Source: Desulfocapsaceae bacterium (GTDB taxonomy: Bacteria > Desulfobacterota > Desulfobulbia > Desulfobulbales > Desulfocapsaceae). From it: a DNA stretch of 5,702 nt. The DNA lies in the NCBI GenBank assembly GCA_029934775.1, contig JAOZLO010000202.1, positions 1 through 5,702 of the forward strand, written 5' to 3'. Below, piece after piece: positions 1 to 5,650 of the stretch; the first letter of the stretch is position 1, and the number at the start of each line of letters is the position of its first letter. The notes beneath the pieces were generated by a model. That model saw only the letters and a program-made list of their open reading frames with translations, was not told the DNA's origin and did not search any database. The position numbers and the translations under genes were made by a program.

Positions 1-220
1 TCTCTGAAAGGTGAGGTGCAAGAGTACAGAGGTCACAGTTGTTGGTTGGAAAAGTGCGGTCAAGTTGGGTCATTAACCCGCCGATTGTGTAATCTTTGTC
101 GACGAGGATGACATTTTTTTCAGCCTCAGCCAGGTCGAGTGCTGTCCTGATTCCACCAAGGCCTCCGCCGACGACAAGAACTTTGTCACTATTGGTTTGG
201 AGTATATTTGTATTCTGCAT
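1..220 (-). CDS. hdrA: HdrA-like FAD-dependent iron-sulfur protein, N-terminal part (runs off the window)
   Basis: The visible 73 residues are the N-terminus of an HdrA-type flavoprotein, the FAD-carrying electron-splitting subunit of heterodisulfide-reductase-like complexes in the cytoplasm. Residues 14-25 (VLVVGGGLGGIR) form the Rossmann dinucleotide-binding loop GGGLGG, and the acidic residue ending beta-2 is in VILVDKD (about 38-43). The stretch around residues 49-71 (LMTQLDRTFPTNNCDLCTL) carries a CxxC pair (C62, C65) that I recall as typical of HdrA proteins from sulfate reducers. The ATG at 220-218 is preceded by AAAGG five bases away, so the start is well supported. It is the third gene of the minus-strand set, 233 bp after metF, and that gap may hold its own promoter. 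The rest of the protein, including ferredoxin-type clusters, lies outside, so full-length HdrA cannot be told from a shorter or fused variant. Confidence 0.85.
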   Translation of the reverse strand, partial: MQNTNILQTNSDKVLVVGGGLGGIRTALDLAEAEKNVILVDKDYTIGGLMTQLDRTFPTNNCDLCTLAPHLSE

Positions 221-288
221 TATTACCTTTTCCTGTCACTGGTTGAGCAGGGTTAAACGAAAAAATCGATCAATCCCTATAGAGTGTT

Positions 289-301
289 GAGTACTGTACT
301 C
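289..301. repeat. Perfect short palindrome GAGTACTGTACTC upstream of hdrA
   Basis: Two 6-bp arms (GAGTAC/GTACTC) flank a single central base, about 69 bp before the hdrA start codon in the metF-hdrA gap. On the minus strand it falls between a weak TTCAAG and a weak TCTATA spaced 17 bp apart, so it could be an operator over an internal hdrA promoter. The promoter match is poor (3 of 6 in each box), and no regulator family can be assigned. Confidence 0.3.
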
Positions 302-453
302 TTGAAATCCTGCCATAAAAGCATGAAGTCAGAAAATTTTGTTACATAATATGGATATGAATATATCGCCAGGGTACTCACATCCCCTTATGGGGTGTTT
401 TTCTAAAGCACTTATCTCGCTTATCGGGGCAAGCTAAAAGAATTTTTGGTAAA

Positions 454-1326
454 TCAGAGTCCGGCTGCATCGAGAATTTCGGGAATCTTATGTTCCCAGC
501 CCAATGTCTGAATAAGGACACCTTGAGTTTTTTCTTTTAAAGCCGCAATAATTTCCCCCGCGATTTTAACACCTTCCTGCTCTCTATCAGAAGATTTACG
601 AATACGTCGGATAAGATCATCGGAAATATTTGCCTCCGGTTCACTGTTTGCTATATATTGCGCTATTGCCAGAGATTTAATAAGAAAGACAGAGGAGATA
701 ACAGGAACTCCTAGTTCAGAGGCTCTGGCAAGGAAATCTGAACTGTCTTCCACACTGAAAACCGACGGGGTAACCACAAAACTGGCCCCGGCCGCTATTT
801 TTTTCTTTGCTGTTGCCAGTTCCTTCTTTGCTGCTTCTGCATCAGTAAAAGCGGGGATAGTACATCCGATAGTAAAATCAGGATTGCCGTCCAGCTCAAA
901 CCCGCTCATATCTTTTCCTTTTTCAAGTGATTTTAAGGCGGTTATGAGCTGACTTTCATCGATATCATTTACTGGAGTGGCATCACTGTGGTCGCTTTGA
1001 CTCATATCTCCACTGTTTGCGACAATAATATTATGATTGCCGAGTACATGAGCAGCAAGAGCGTCACCCTGGAGTGCCATTCTGTTACGATCTCTGCAAT
1101 ACATATGCATGATCGTCTCTAATCCATCCTGTCTCATCAGAACACATCCGGCAAGAGCACTCATGCGCATTATACCGTTGTCCATGTCTGGAACAACCAC
1201 CGCATCAACCCGTCCCTTAATCCGTCGGGCGTCATTGACAAGTCTGGATATATTGATTCCTTTCGGGGTGTGCATTTCGGCCAGTACAACAAATTCATCT
1301 GCAGCTAATTTTTTTTGAAAATTCAT
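454..1326 (-). CDS. metF: Methylenetetrahydrofolate reductase, MetF family
   Basis: A 290-residue TIM-barrel flavoprotein interconverting 5,10-methylene- and 5-methyl-tetrahydrofolate, the last reductive (or first oxidative) step of the methyl branch of the Wood-Ljungdahl pathway and also the methyl source for methionine. LAEMHTPKG (15-23) probably carries the catalytic Glu (E17, equivalent to E28 of the E. coli enzyme). HMYCRDRNRMALQGD (74-88) is the conserved folate-side strand, IIVANSGD (100-107) matches the E. coli LRGD region whose Asp contacts the flavin, and KKIAAGASFVVTPSVF (175-190) is the typical late barrel segment. An in-frame TTG at 1344 overlaps the Shine-Dalgarno GGAGGA (1337-1342), so the true start is the ATG at 1326, 10 nt after that site. 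It follows the HdrC-HdrB-like gene by 66 bp. That linkage suggests electrons come through Hdr-type proteins and not directly from NAD(P)H. No MetV zinc-finger partner is visible in the window. Confidence 0.92.
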   Translation of the reverse strand: MNFQKKLAADEFVVLAEMHTPKGINISRLVNDARRIKGRVDAVVVPDMDNGIMRMSALAGCVLMRQDGLETIMHMYCRDRNRMALQGDALAAHVLGNHNIIVANSGDMSQSDHSDATPVNDIDESQLITALKSLEKGKDMSGFELDGNPDFTIGCTIPAFTDAEAAKKELATAKKKIAAGASFVVTPSVFSVEDSSDFLARASELGVPVISSVFLIKSLAIAQYIANSEPEANISDDLIRRIRKSSDREQEGVKIAGEIIAALKEKTQGVLIQTLGWEHKIPEILDAAGL

Positions 1327-1392
1327 ACGCTTTTGTTCCTCCAAATCAGAACATGCCAGTTAAAAGTTTTCCCCTGGATATGTTACACATTT

Positions 1393-2715
1393 CTAGAACA
1401 TCGATGTTTCAGGGTGAAAAACGTCTACATCTTTCAAATCATCGCCAAGGTACGCTCTTTCGTTGGGGCCGAGGATCCCCAGTGAAAGACAGATGAGTGT
1501 CCACACGTGTACTGTGCCATATGAACCCTCAAAATGATGACCAATATCATGAACCTGGGCATGGCAGTTGTGGCAGCCGGTGATACAGTAGTCTGCTCCG
1601 GTGGCTACTATCTGGTCAAATTTTATTTTCCCATATGCTTTACGTTCCTCTGGATAACCTGACTGGAGGAATCCACCACCACCACCGCAGCAATAGTTGT
1701 TTGATTTATTAGGTGTCATTTCAATGACGTTTTCCTTGCCAACGACAGATTGAATAACGAATCTGAGATCATCAGCTACCACGTCACCTTCACCTTTTCG
1801 AACGATCTGGCAGGGATCCTGAATTGTGAATTTTATTTTACGATCTTTGTTCCAGTCAGAATTCACTTTCAACCTGCCTTCACGGATCCACTTCGCATAG
1901 TAGGTGTAGATAGAAGCGACTTCAAATTTGTGCTCGATTTCGAATTTTTTCAGTCCGGCCCGGACTGAGTATGTGATGTGTCCTCACTCGGTGTTGAGGA
2001 AGACCTTACAACCAAGTTCATCAGCCTGGTTTGCCGAGACGCGGGTCACCTTTTCCCAGCATTCATCGTCAGCAAGGAACAGGCAGTAATTTTCTGCAGC
2101 CCACCCTTTACTGCCATAGGTCCAATCTACTCCGGCAAGATGAAGTATCTTCCAGAGAGGGACCATTTCGTCCGGTTCTGTAACAGGCTCCCGAGAGTTC
2201 TGGTTGAGAAAAAAGAAGGCTCCCGGCTTATCGATGGGAGTGACCATATCCTTGAATTCCGGCTGTGATTCTTTGTATTCTTCAAGAACATCCTCAACAA
2301 CAAAGATAAAATCATCAGGGGCTGTCCCCATCGCACTGTTGGAGTCATTTCTCAGTGCCATGTCACACGAGTCTCTTATGCCTTTAGGACGATCTTCACG
2401 GGGCCATTCTGCTCGGGCATTGTAAATGAGCTGCGGGATATTGATTTTCATGGGACATACGTAGATGCAGCGTTGACACATGGTACACATCCATACCCAA
2501 GGGGATTTAACAGCCTCCTCGTCCATTCCCATAGCGCACATACGAAGGAATTTGCGAGGATCCATATCCTCCAATCCCGTTGCCGGGCACCCTGAAGCAC
2601 AGGCGCCACAAGTGAGACACAGGTTCAAATTGCCTTCATCGGGAAGAATTTCTTTGACCTTGTCAAGAAAGAAATTTTGCTTCTTTCCTTTGATTTTAAT
2701 GGTGCTTTCTGACAT
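1393..2715 (-). CDS. HdrC-HdrB-like fused iron-sulfur protein with probable selenocysteine at residue 244
   Basis: Read as one protein of 440 residues, with TGA at 1984-1986 decoded as selenocysteine. Residues 33-43 (CxxCxxCxxxC) and 77-87 (MCTMCQRCIYVCP) bind two [4Fe-4S] clusters, as in HdrC. The C-terminal half is HdrB-like: C302, then CC at 342-343 in a Gly-rich loop, then C377 and C381xxC384, a near-standard CCG cysteine-rich motif that binds a non-cubane cluster in HdrB. The first CCG half ends in NTE-U-GH, where relatives I recall have Cys. After the TGA the frame stays open for 37 codons (GHITYSVRAG...YYAKWIREGRLK) up to a TTG at 1872, where an ordinary gene call would restart. A conventional reading gives two pieces, 1984-2715 (HdrC-like) and 1393-1872 (HdrB-like), and loses conserved sequence between them. 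The start is the ATG at 2715, 9 nt after AAAGGA (2725-2730); an upstream in-frame TTG (2766) and ATGs (2745, 2721) have poorer spacing. Likely role: electron transfer between HdrA and MetF. Confidence 0.85.
1950..1968 (-). promoter_or_regulatory. Bacterial SECIS-like hairpin just after the in-frame TGA
   Basis: On the minus strand TCAGTCCG, loop GGC, CGGACTGA form a perfect 8-bp stem. The loop begins 23 nt after the TGA, inside the 16-37 nt range used for bacterial SECIS elements, and its first two bases are G, the expected SelB contact. The hairpin lies inside coding sequence (SVRAGLK), as bacterial SECIS elements do. Opening the top C-G pair gives a five-base loop GGGCC, also compatible. 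There is no obvious bulged U as in E. coli fdhF, so SelB recognition is inferred. Confidence 0.65.
1984..1986 (-). other. In-frame TGA read as a selenocysteine codon
   Basis: The codon sits in FLNTE-[TGA]-GHITY. The E-C-G-H motif is the conserved end of the first CCG-type half in HdrB/DsrK-like proteins, so the codon replaces a probable iron-sulfur ligand cysteine. TGA is one of the commonest codons to arise by error or decay, but here it sits at a key Cys position and is followed by a SECIS-like hairpin, which favours recoding. Decoding would need selA, selB, selC and selD elsewhere in the genome, which cannot be seen here. Confidence 0.7.
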
Positions 2716-2824
2716 TGGCATTATTCCTTTGTTCCTATCCAACATGTTGAAATTTTTATCATCCAAAGTATTAAATCATCTACAAAAACAATCCTCATTC
2801 TATACGATTTCATATGATTTGAAG

Positions 2825-2853
2825 ACTCTACAATCTGGAAAATTAAATGTCAA
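2825..2853 (-). promoter_or_regulatory. Sigma70-type promoter for the hdrCB-metF-hdrA set
   Basis: A perfect -35 box TTGACA (2848-2853) is separated by exactly 17 bp from TAGAGT (2825-2830), which matches TATAAT at four positions including the key TA and final T. Transcription would start near 2818 and leave a leader of about 100 nt before the ATG at 2715. No hairpin or riboswitch-like structure stands out in that leader. Confidence 0.6.
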
Positions 2854-3128
2854 TCGTTATGCAATGGAGAAAAATTAAGGTAATGTCGTCGTTTAAGTTG
2901 AAATAAGGGATTTTTTTTTTATTTATTCTATAAATGTTTAATTTTAGAAGGATTAAGCTGTTTTCATTGAGAAATTTTCACAGAAAGTAACAATCAAAAA
3001 CGGTTTATCAGTAATAGTTGAGAGAAGTACGAGAAATTTTGAAGAGTCCTGATGTGATTAGAGACTTGTCTTTCTACTGATCTGAAAGAGCTCTTTTCCT
3101 GTCCCCCGGTAGGAGAGGAGGAATTTTT
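2854..3128. other. Divergent AT-rich intergenic region without a gene
   Basis: Together with the minus-strand leader this is the roughly 410-bp gap between the two divergent gene sets. It holds a T10 run (2911-2920), a 12-bp perfect palindrome AAAGAGCTCTTT (3085-3096), and a purine-rich stretch ending in GGAGAGGAGG (about 3112-3121) that acts as a Shine-Dalgarno sequence for the mini-ORF at 3129. I looked for a plus-strand promoter. TTGAAA (2898-2903) has only badly spaced -10 candidates (20 or 25 bp), so I do not assign one. No tRNA or other RNA gene is apparent. Confidence 0.5.
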
Positions 3129-3179
3129 ATGTTAAGGTGGACGAAAACTGTAAAAGTGAAGGAAAAAACATGGAATTAA
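3129..3179 (+). CDS. Possible 16-codon leader ORF overlapping the AAA+ gene start
   Basis: ATG at 3129 follows a strong Shine-Dalgarno (GAGAGGAGG, spacing about 7 nt) and reads MLRWTKTVKVKEKTWN before TAA at 3177-3179. It overlaps the start of the ATPase gene (ATG 3170) in another frame, so ribosomes ending here could restart on the ATPase start codon. The peptide is basic and resembles nothing I know. The Shine-Dalgarno here is stronger than the one at 3170, which is the main reason to list it. It may be only translational coupling or chance. Confidence 0.3.
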   Translation: MLRWTKTVKVKEKTWN

Positions 3180-4018
3180 ATGGATTCAGTGGTGCTGTAA
3201 AGTATGTCCTTGATGAGGAGCTTGCAAAAATTGTGAATATATCCATGGCTCTTGAGATGCCCCTGCTTTTGAAGGGTGAGCCTGGAACCGGCAAGACTAT
3301 GCTGGCCCATGCCATAGCAGATACACTTCGGATGGAGCTTATCGTTCTTAATGTAAAATCGAGCATGAAACTTGTGGAGGCTCTCTATCAGTATGATACT
3401 CTGACTCGCTTAAATGATAGCAGGTTTGGTGATTCCGGCCGTGATGTGAGTGATATCAGTGCATACATAAAAATGGGAAAAATAGGCCAGGCATTTAACA
3501 GTGACAAACGATGCGTGCTCCTGATTGATGAGATAGATAAAGCTGAGACAGAGTTTCAGGATGACATGCTTGATGTACTCGATCAGATGCAGTTTGATAT
3601 TACTGAGACCGATACCATAGTGAAAGCAAACCACAGGCCGGTGTTTATCATTACTTCAAATGCCAAAAAGGATTTGTCCGATCCTTTCCTCGGGAGATGT
3701 AATTTCCATCATATTGCTTTTCCGGATCCTAAAATGATGCGCAATATCATTGATGTTCATTTTTCTGAGATAAACAGGAATTTGGCTGAAAGTGCGATAA
3801 AAGCATTTTATGAACTGAGAAGTATGGAAGCTATTGAGAAAAAACCGGCGACAAGAGAATTGATTAATTGGATAAGAGCACTTTTAGCAGATCCTGATTT
3901 TAAAAATGGGGATCTGTTGCATAGAGAAATCCCATATCTTGGAGTACTTTTCAAAAAGAGCGGAGATTACCAGAGAGCGAGCAGCATGGGCTTGAAAAAA
4001 AGATTTTTCAAAGGGTGA
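3170..4018 (+). CDS. MoxR-family AAA+ ATPase
   Basis: A 282-residue single-domain AAA+ ATPase of the MoxR/CoxD type, a cytoplasmic chaperone that uses ATP to remodel or load a partner enzyme. Walker A is GEPGTGKT (36-43), Walker B VLLIDEID (116-123), sensor 1 FIITSN (159-164), and the probable arginine finger is R176 in FLGRCNFHH, where relatives I recall have two Args (LRRC). The C-terminal lid includes KPATRELINWIRAL (225-238). Length is normal for the class. The ATG at 3170 has AAGGA six bases upstream; a GTG at 3137 would add 11 unconserved residues and is less likely. Its partner is the VWA protein at 4448, the usual MoxR-VWA pairing, but here 429 bp of repeats lie between them. The last two bases of its stop codon form the first bases of the palindromic repeat. 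The client is unknown; CO dehydrogenase (CoxD/E) and nitric oxide reductase (NorQ/D) are known clients of relatives. Confidence 0.9.
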   Translation: MELNGFSGAVKYVLDEELAKIVNISMALEMPLLLKGEPGTGKTMLAHAIADTLRMELIVLNVKSSMKLVEALYQYDTLTRLNDSRFGDSGRDVSDISAYIKMGKIGQAFNSDKRCVLLIDEIDKAETEFQDDMLDVLDQMQFDITETDTIVKANHRPVFIITSNAKKDLSDPFLGRCNFHHIAFPDPKMMRNIIDVHFSEINRNLAESAIKAFYELRSMEAIEKKPATRELINWIRALLADPDFKNGDLLHREIPYLGVLFKKSGDYQRASSMGLKKRFFKG

Positions 4019-4143
4019 TGGCGTCGTAAAAACTCTCCATCTGCTTCGTTGCTGTAAAATTTCTATCATTACGACGTACCCTAGTACGCCGAAATAATAG
4101 AAAATTTACGCGCCTCGCATATGAAGCTTTTTACTTAGCCATC
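4017..4143. repeat. 127-bp imperfect palindromic repeat (REP/MITE-like)
   Basis: Arms 4017-4079 and 4084-4143 face each other around a 4-base centre (CCTA). The outer ends match as GATGGC...GTAAAAA against TTTTTAC...GCCATC, the middle is degenerate, and the inner 26 bp pair at 22 positions, ending in CGTAC/GTACG. The element begins inside the TGA stop of the AAA+ gene. It carries no ORF of its own. It could fold into a long hairpin at the end of the ATPase transcript and protect or terminate it, though no T-run follows. The left end recurs exactly at 4382-4397. Confidence 0.7.
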
Positions 4144-4154
4144 GAAAATTCCAG

Positions 4155-4168
4155 GTTTTTACGAGATT
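4155..4168. repeat. End motif GTTTTTACGAGATT pairing with the left end of the palindrome
   Basis: GTTTTTACGA (4155-4164) is the exact reverse complement of TCGTAAAAAC (4024-4033), so the repeat unit may really extend from 4017 to about 4168. TTTTTACGAGATT (4156-4168) recurs exactly at 4411-4423 in the second, shorter copy. Confidence 0.5.
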
Positions 4169-4221
4169 ACCAACCTGAAAGTCGGATAAAGCGTACACTA
4201 TAACCTCAAAATGGCATCAAA

Positions 4222-4256
4222 ATCCCTGAGTCCTTGGGCTTTTTTTGTTTTTTTCA
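4222..4256 (+). terminator. Possible rho-independent terminator inside the MITE-like element
   Basis: CCC...GGG arms with outer AAAA/TTTT pairing are followed by T-runs (from about 4240 to 4254). The GC stem is only 3 bp with a mismatch below it, so the hairpin is weak; the T-runs are the stronger part. If it works it would end AAA+ transcripts before the VWA gene. Confidence 0.35.
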
Positions 4257-4259
4257 AAC

Positions 4260-4286
4260 GTGTGCGTATTATGAATATACGTACAC
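4260..4286. repeat. Internal hairpin with the GTGTRCG motif
   Basis: Arms GTGTGCGTAT and ATACGTACAC pair at 9 of 10 positions (the tenth a G-T) around a 7-base loop TATGAAT. The motif matches the inner ends of the element's terminal repeats, and AACGTGTGCG occurs as a direct repeat at 4257-4266 and 4345-4354. It may be a transposase-binding subsite or a trace of internal duplication. Confidence 0.55.
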
Positions 4287-4381
4287 ATTTAACTGGCAAG
4301 AGAAAGGCCTGACTTTTCGGAGAAAAATCTGAAAATTTCCCTTTAACGTGTGCGCTTTATCCGACTTTCAGGTTACCAAAG

Positions 4382-4423
4382 GATGGCGTCGTAAAAAGTC
4401 CGATAATAACTTTTTACGAGATT
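4382..4423. repeat. Short second copy of the palindromic repeat (TCGTAAAAAGT hairpin)
   Basis: TCGTAAAAAGT (4389-4399) and ACTTTTTACGA (4409-4419) are perfect 11-bp inverted arms around a 9-base spacer. Its left flank GATGGCGTCGTAAAAA equals 4017-4032 and its right end TTTTTACGAGATT equals 4156-4168, so it is a minimal copy of the larger repeat at 4017-4168. It ends 24 bp before the VWA start codon and, as RNA, could form a hairpin over the 5' leader. Confidence 0.65.
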
Positions 4424-4447
4424 TTAAAAAGGTTATGGAAAAAGAGT

Positions 4448-5638
4448 ATGTTCATAGAATTTTTTTATAAATTAAAAGAAGTTGGTGTCCCCGTCAGCCC
4501 GACTTCTTTTATTATTTTCCATAAAGCCGTCAATGGGGGGATGGTGAGTTCAATCGATGATTTGTATATCGTTGCTCGCACCGTTCTCGTGAAAAGTGAA
4601 AAATATATTGATCTCTATGATCAGGTTTTTTCCCATGTTTTTCAAGGGGCGGAGTTATCTGGTATTGATGGCTTTGAGTTTGATTTTCTTGCCAACGGGA
4701 TGTTGCAGGAGTGGTTGCAAAACCCAAAAGCGATAGCTGAACAGCTGGGTGAAGATGAAAAAAAGCTGAATGGAATGTCTCCTGATGAGCTTCTCGAATA
4801 CTTCAAGGAGCGATTGAAAGACCAGGAGGGGAGGCATGATGGAGGCTCAAAGTGGATTGGCACTGGCGGCACTTCTCCTGTAGGGCATTCGGGGCATCAT
4901 CCGGGAGGTATGCGGGTCGGTGGGCATTCTCGTAACCAAAGTGCGGTTCAGATAGCCGCCGAGCGAAGATATAAGGATTTCTCCACCCAGGGACCTCTGA
5001 CCCAGAATTCTATGGGAGAAGCTCTCAAGAGACTACGAAATCTTGTACCACAGGGAGCCAGGGACCAGATAAATATCGATGCCTCTATATATCAGACAAT
5101 GAAAAATGGTGGAGAAATCGAATTAATTTTTGAGAGGGGGATCGTTGATCGATTGAAAATTATTCTGGCCATTGATAACGGTGGTTGGTCCATGGAACCC
5201 TATGTCAACATCGTTCAGACTCTTTTCAGCTATTCGAAATCTCAGTTCAAGGATCTGAAAACGTATTTTTTCCATAACACAATTTATGACTATCTCTGGG
5301 CTGATCCGGCTCGTTACAGGGAACCGGTAAAGATTGATGAGTTTTCGCGTCTTGATCCGGAAACTCGACTTATTATCCTGGGAGATGCTTCCATGGCCCC
5401 TTATGAACTGATGTCTGCTGATGGGTCAATATATGCGTTGGAGAGAAGTGGTAAACCGTCCATTGATCGGTTGAAGTTTCTTACTGATACTTTCAGCCAC
5501 GCGATTTGGCTGAACCCCATTCCAGAACGGAACTGGGGGTATGCCGGTACTATTGGTGTAATTCAAAATATTTTTCCCATGTTTGAACTTTCTCTGGATG
5601 GTTTGGAAAAAGGTGTTGCTCATCTTATGATCAAATAA
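4448..5638 (+). CDS. CoxE-like VWA-domain protein (MoxR partner)
   Basis: A 396-residue cytoplasmic protein of the CoxE/COG3825-like VWA group. The N-terminal helical part (1-125, opening MFIEFFYKLKEVGVPVSPTS) is followed by a Gly/His-rich linker (128-160) with no predicted fold, then the VWA domain from about 235. The metal site (MIDAS) is degenerate: AIDNGGWSM (241-249) replaces DxSxS, keeping D243. LGDASMAPYELMSADGS (311-327) and HAIWLNPIPERNWGYAGT (351-368) are segments I recognise from this family. No signal peptide or membrane segment is visible. The only ATG that fits the family's N-terminus is 4448, yet its Shine-Dalgarno is poor: AAAAAGG lies 15 nt upstream and sits better before an out-of-frame ATG at 4435. 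It presumably acts with the MoxR ATPase upstream, recruiting or holding the client metalloenzyme. The gap of repeats suggests separate or attenuated expression. Confidence 0.88.
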   Translation: MFIEFFYKLKEVGVPVSPTSFIIFHKAVNGGMVSSIDDLYIVARTVLVKSEKYIDLYDQVFSHVFQGAELSGIDGFEFDFLANGMLQEWLQNPKAIAEQLGEDEKKLNGMSPDELLEYFKERLKDQEGRHDGGSKWIGTGGTSPVGHSGHHPGGMRVGGHSRNQSAVQIAAERRYKDFSTQGPLTQNSMGEALKRLRNLVPQGARDQINIDASIYQTMKNGGEIELIFERGIVDRLKIILAIDNGGWSMEPYVNIVQTLFSYSKSQFKDLKTYFFHNTIYDYLWADPARYREPVKIDEFSRLDPETRLIILGDASMAPYELMSADGSIYALERSGKPSIDRLKFLTDTFSHAIWLNPIPERNWGYAGTIGVIQNIFPMFELSLDGLEKGVAHLMIK

Positions 5639-5650
5639 ACATAAAAAAAG

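Larger units (their letters stand above)
4172..4374. mobile_element. 203-bp MITE-like element with 27-bp terminal inverted repeats
   Basis: The left end 4172-4198 (AACCTGAAAGTCGGATAAAG..., ending GTACAC) and the right end 4348-4374 are reverse complements over 27 bp with one mismatch. The interior is AT-rich, has no ORF, and contains a further inverted pair GTGTGCGTAT (4260-4269) / ATACGTACAC (4277-4286), so the GTGTRCG motif at both ends also occurs twice inside. ACC lies directly outside each end (4169-4171 and 4375-4377) and could be a 3-bp target duplication, though that is too short to be sure. This is the layout of a non-autonomous miniature transposable element that a transposase elsewhere would mobilise. 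I do not recognise the IS family. Confidence 0.65.

Noticed and set aside
96..290. Plus-strand 64-residue ORF
   Set aside because: It is the antisense of the HdrA start and has no ribosome site or recognisable sequence.
381..402. Hairpin CATCCCC-TTAT-GGGGTG followed by T5, as a plus-strand terminator
   Set aside because: No plus-strand gene ends there, the stem needs a bulge, and on the minus strand it has no T-run.
454..456. The TGA ending metF as another selenocysteine codon
   Set aside because: The protein ends at normal family length, and the downstream sequence is non-coding with no suitable hairpin.
1324..1344. metF start at the TTG at 1344
   Set aside because: That codon overlaps the Shine-Dalgarno GGAGGA; the ATG at 1326 is correctly spaced.
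1393..1872. A separate HdrB-like gene starting at 1872
   Set aside because: The first codon would be TTG with no clear ribosome site, and recognisable family sequence continues upstream in the same frame to the TGA, so it is the second part of one gene.
1978..2878. Plus-strand ORFs at 1978-2268, 2204-2425 and 2480-2878
   Set aside because: They are antisense shadows of the HdrC-like coding region.
4019..4447. CRISPR array in the repeat-rich gap
   Set aside because: The repeats are inverted, few and unevenly spaced, with no regular repeat-spacer pattern.
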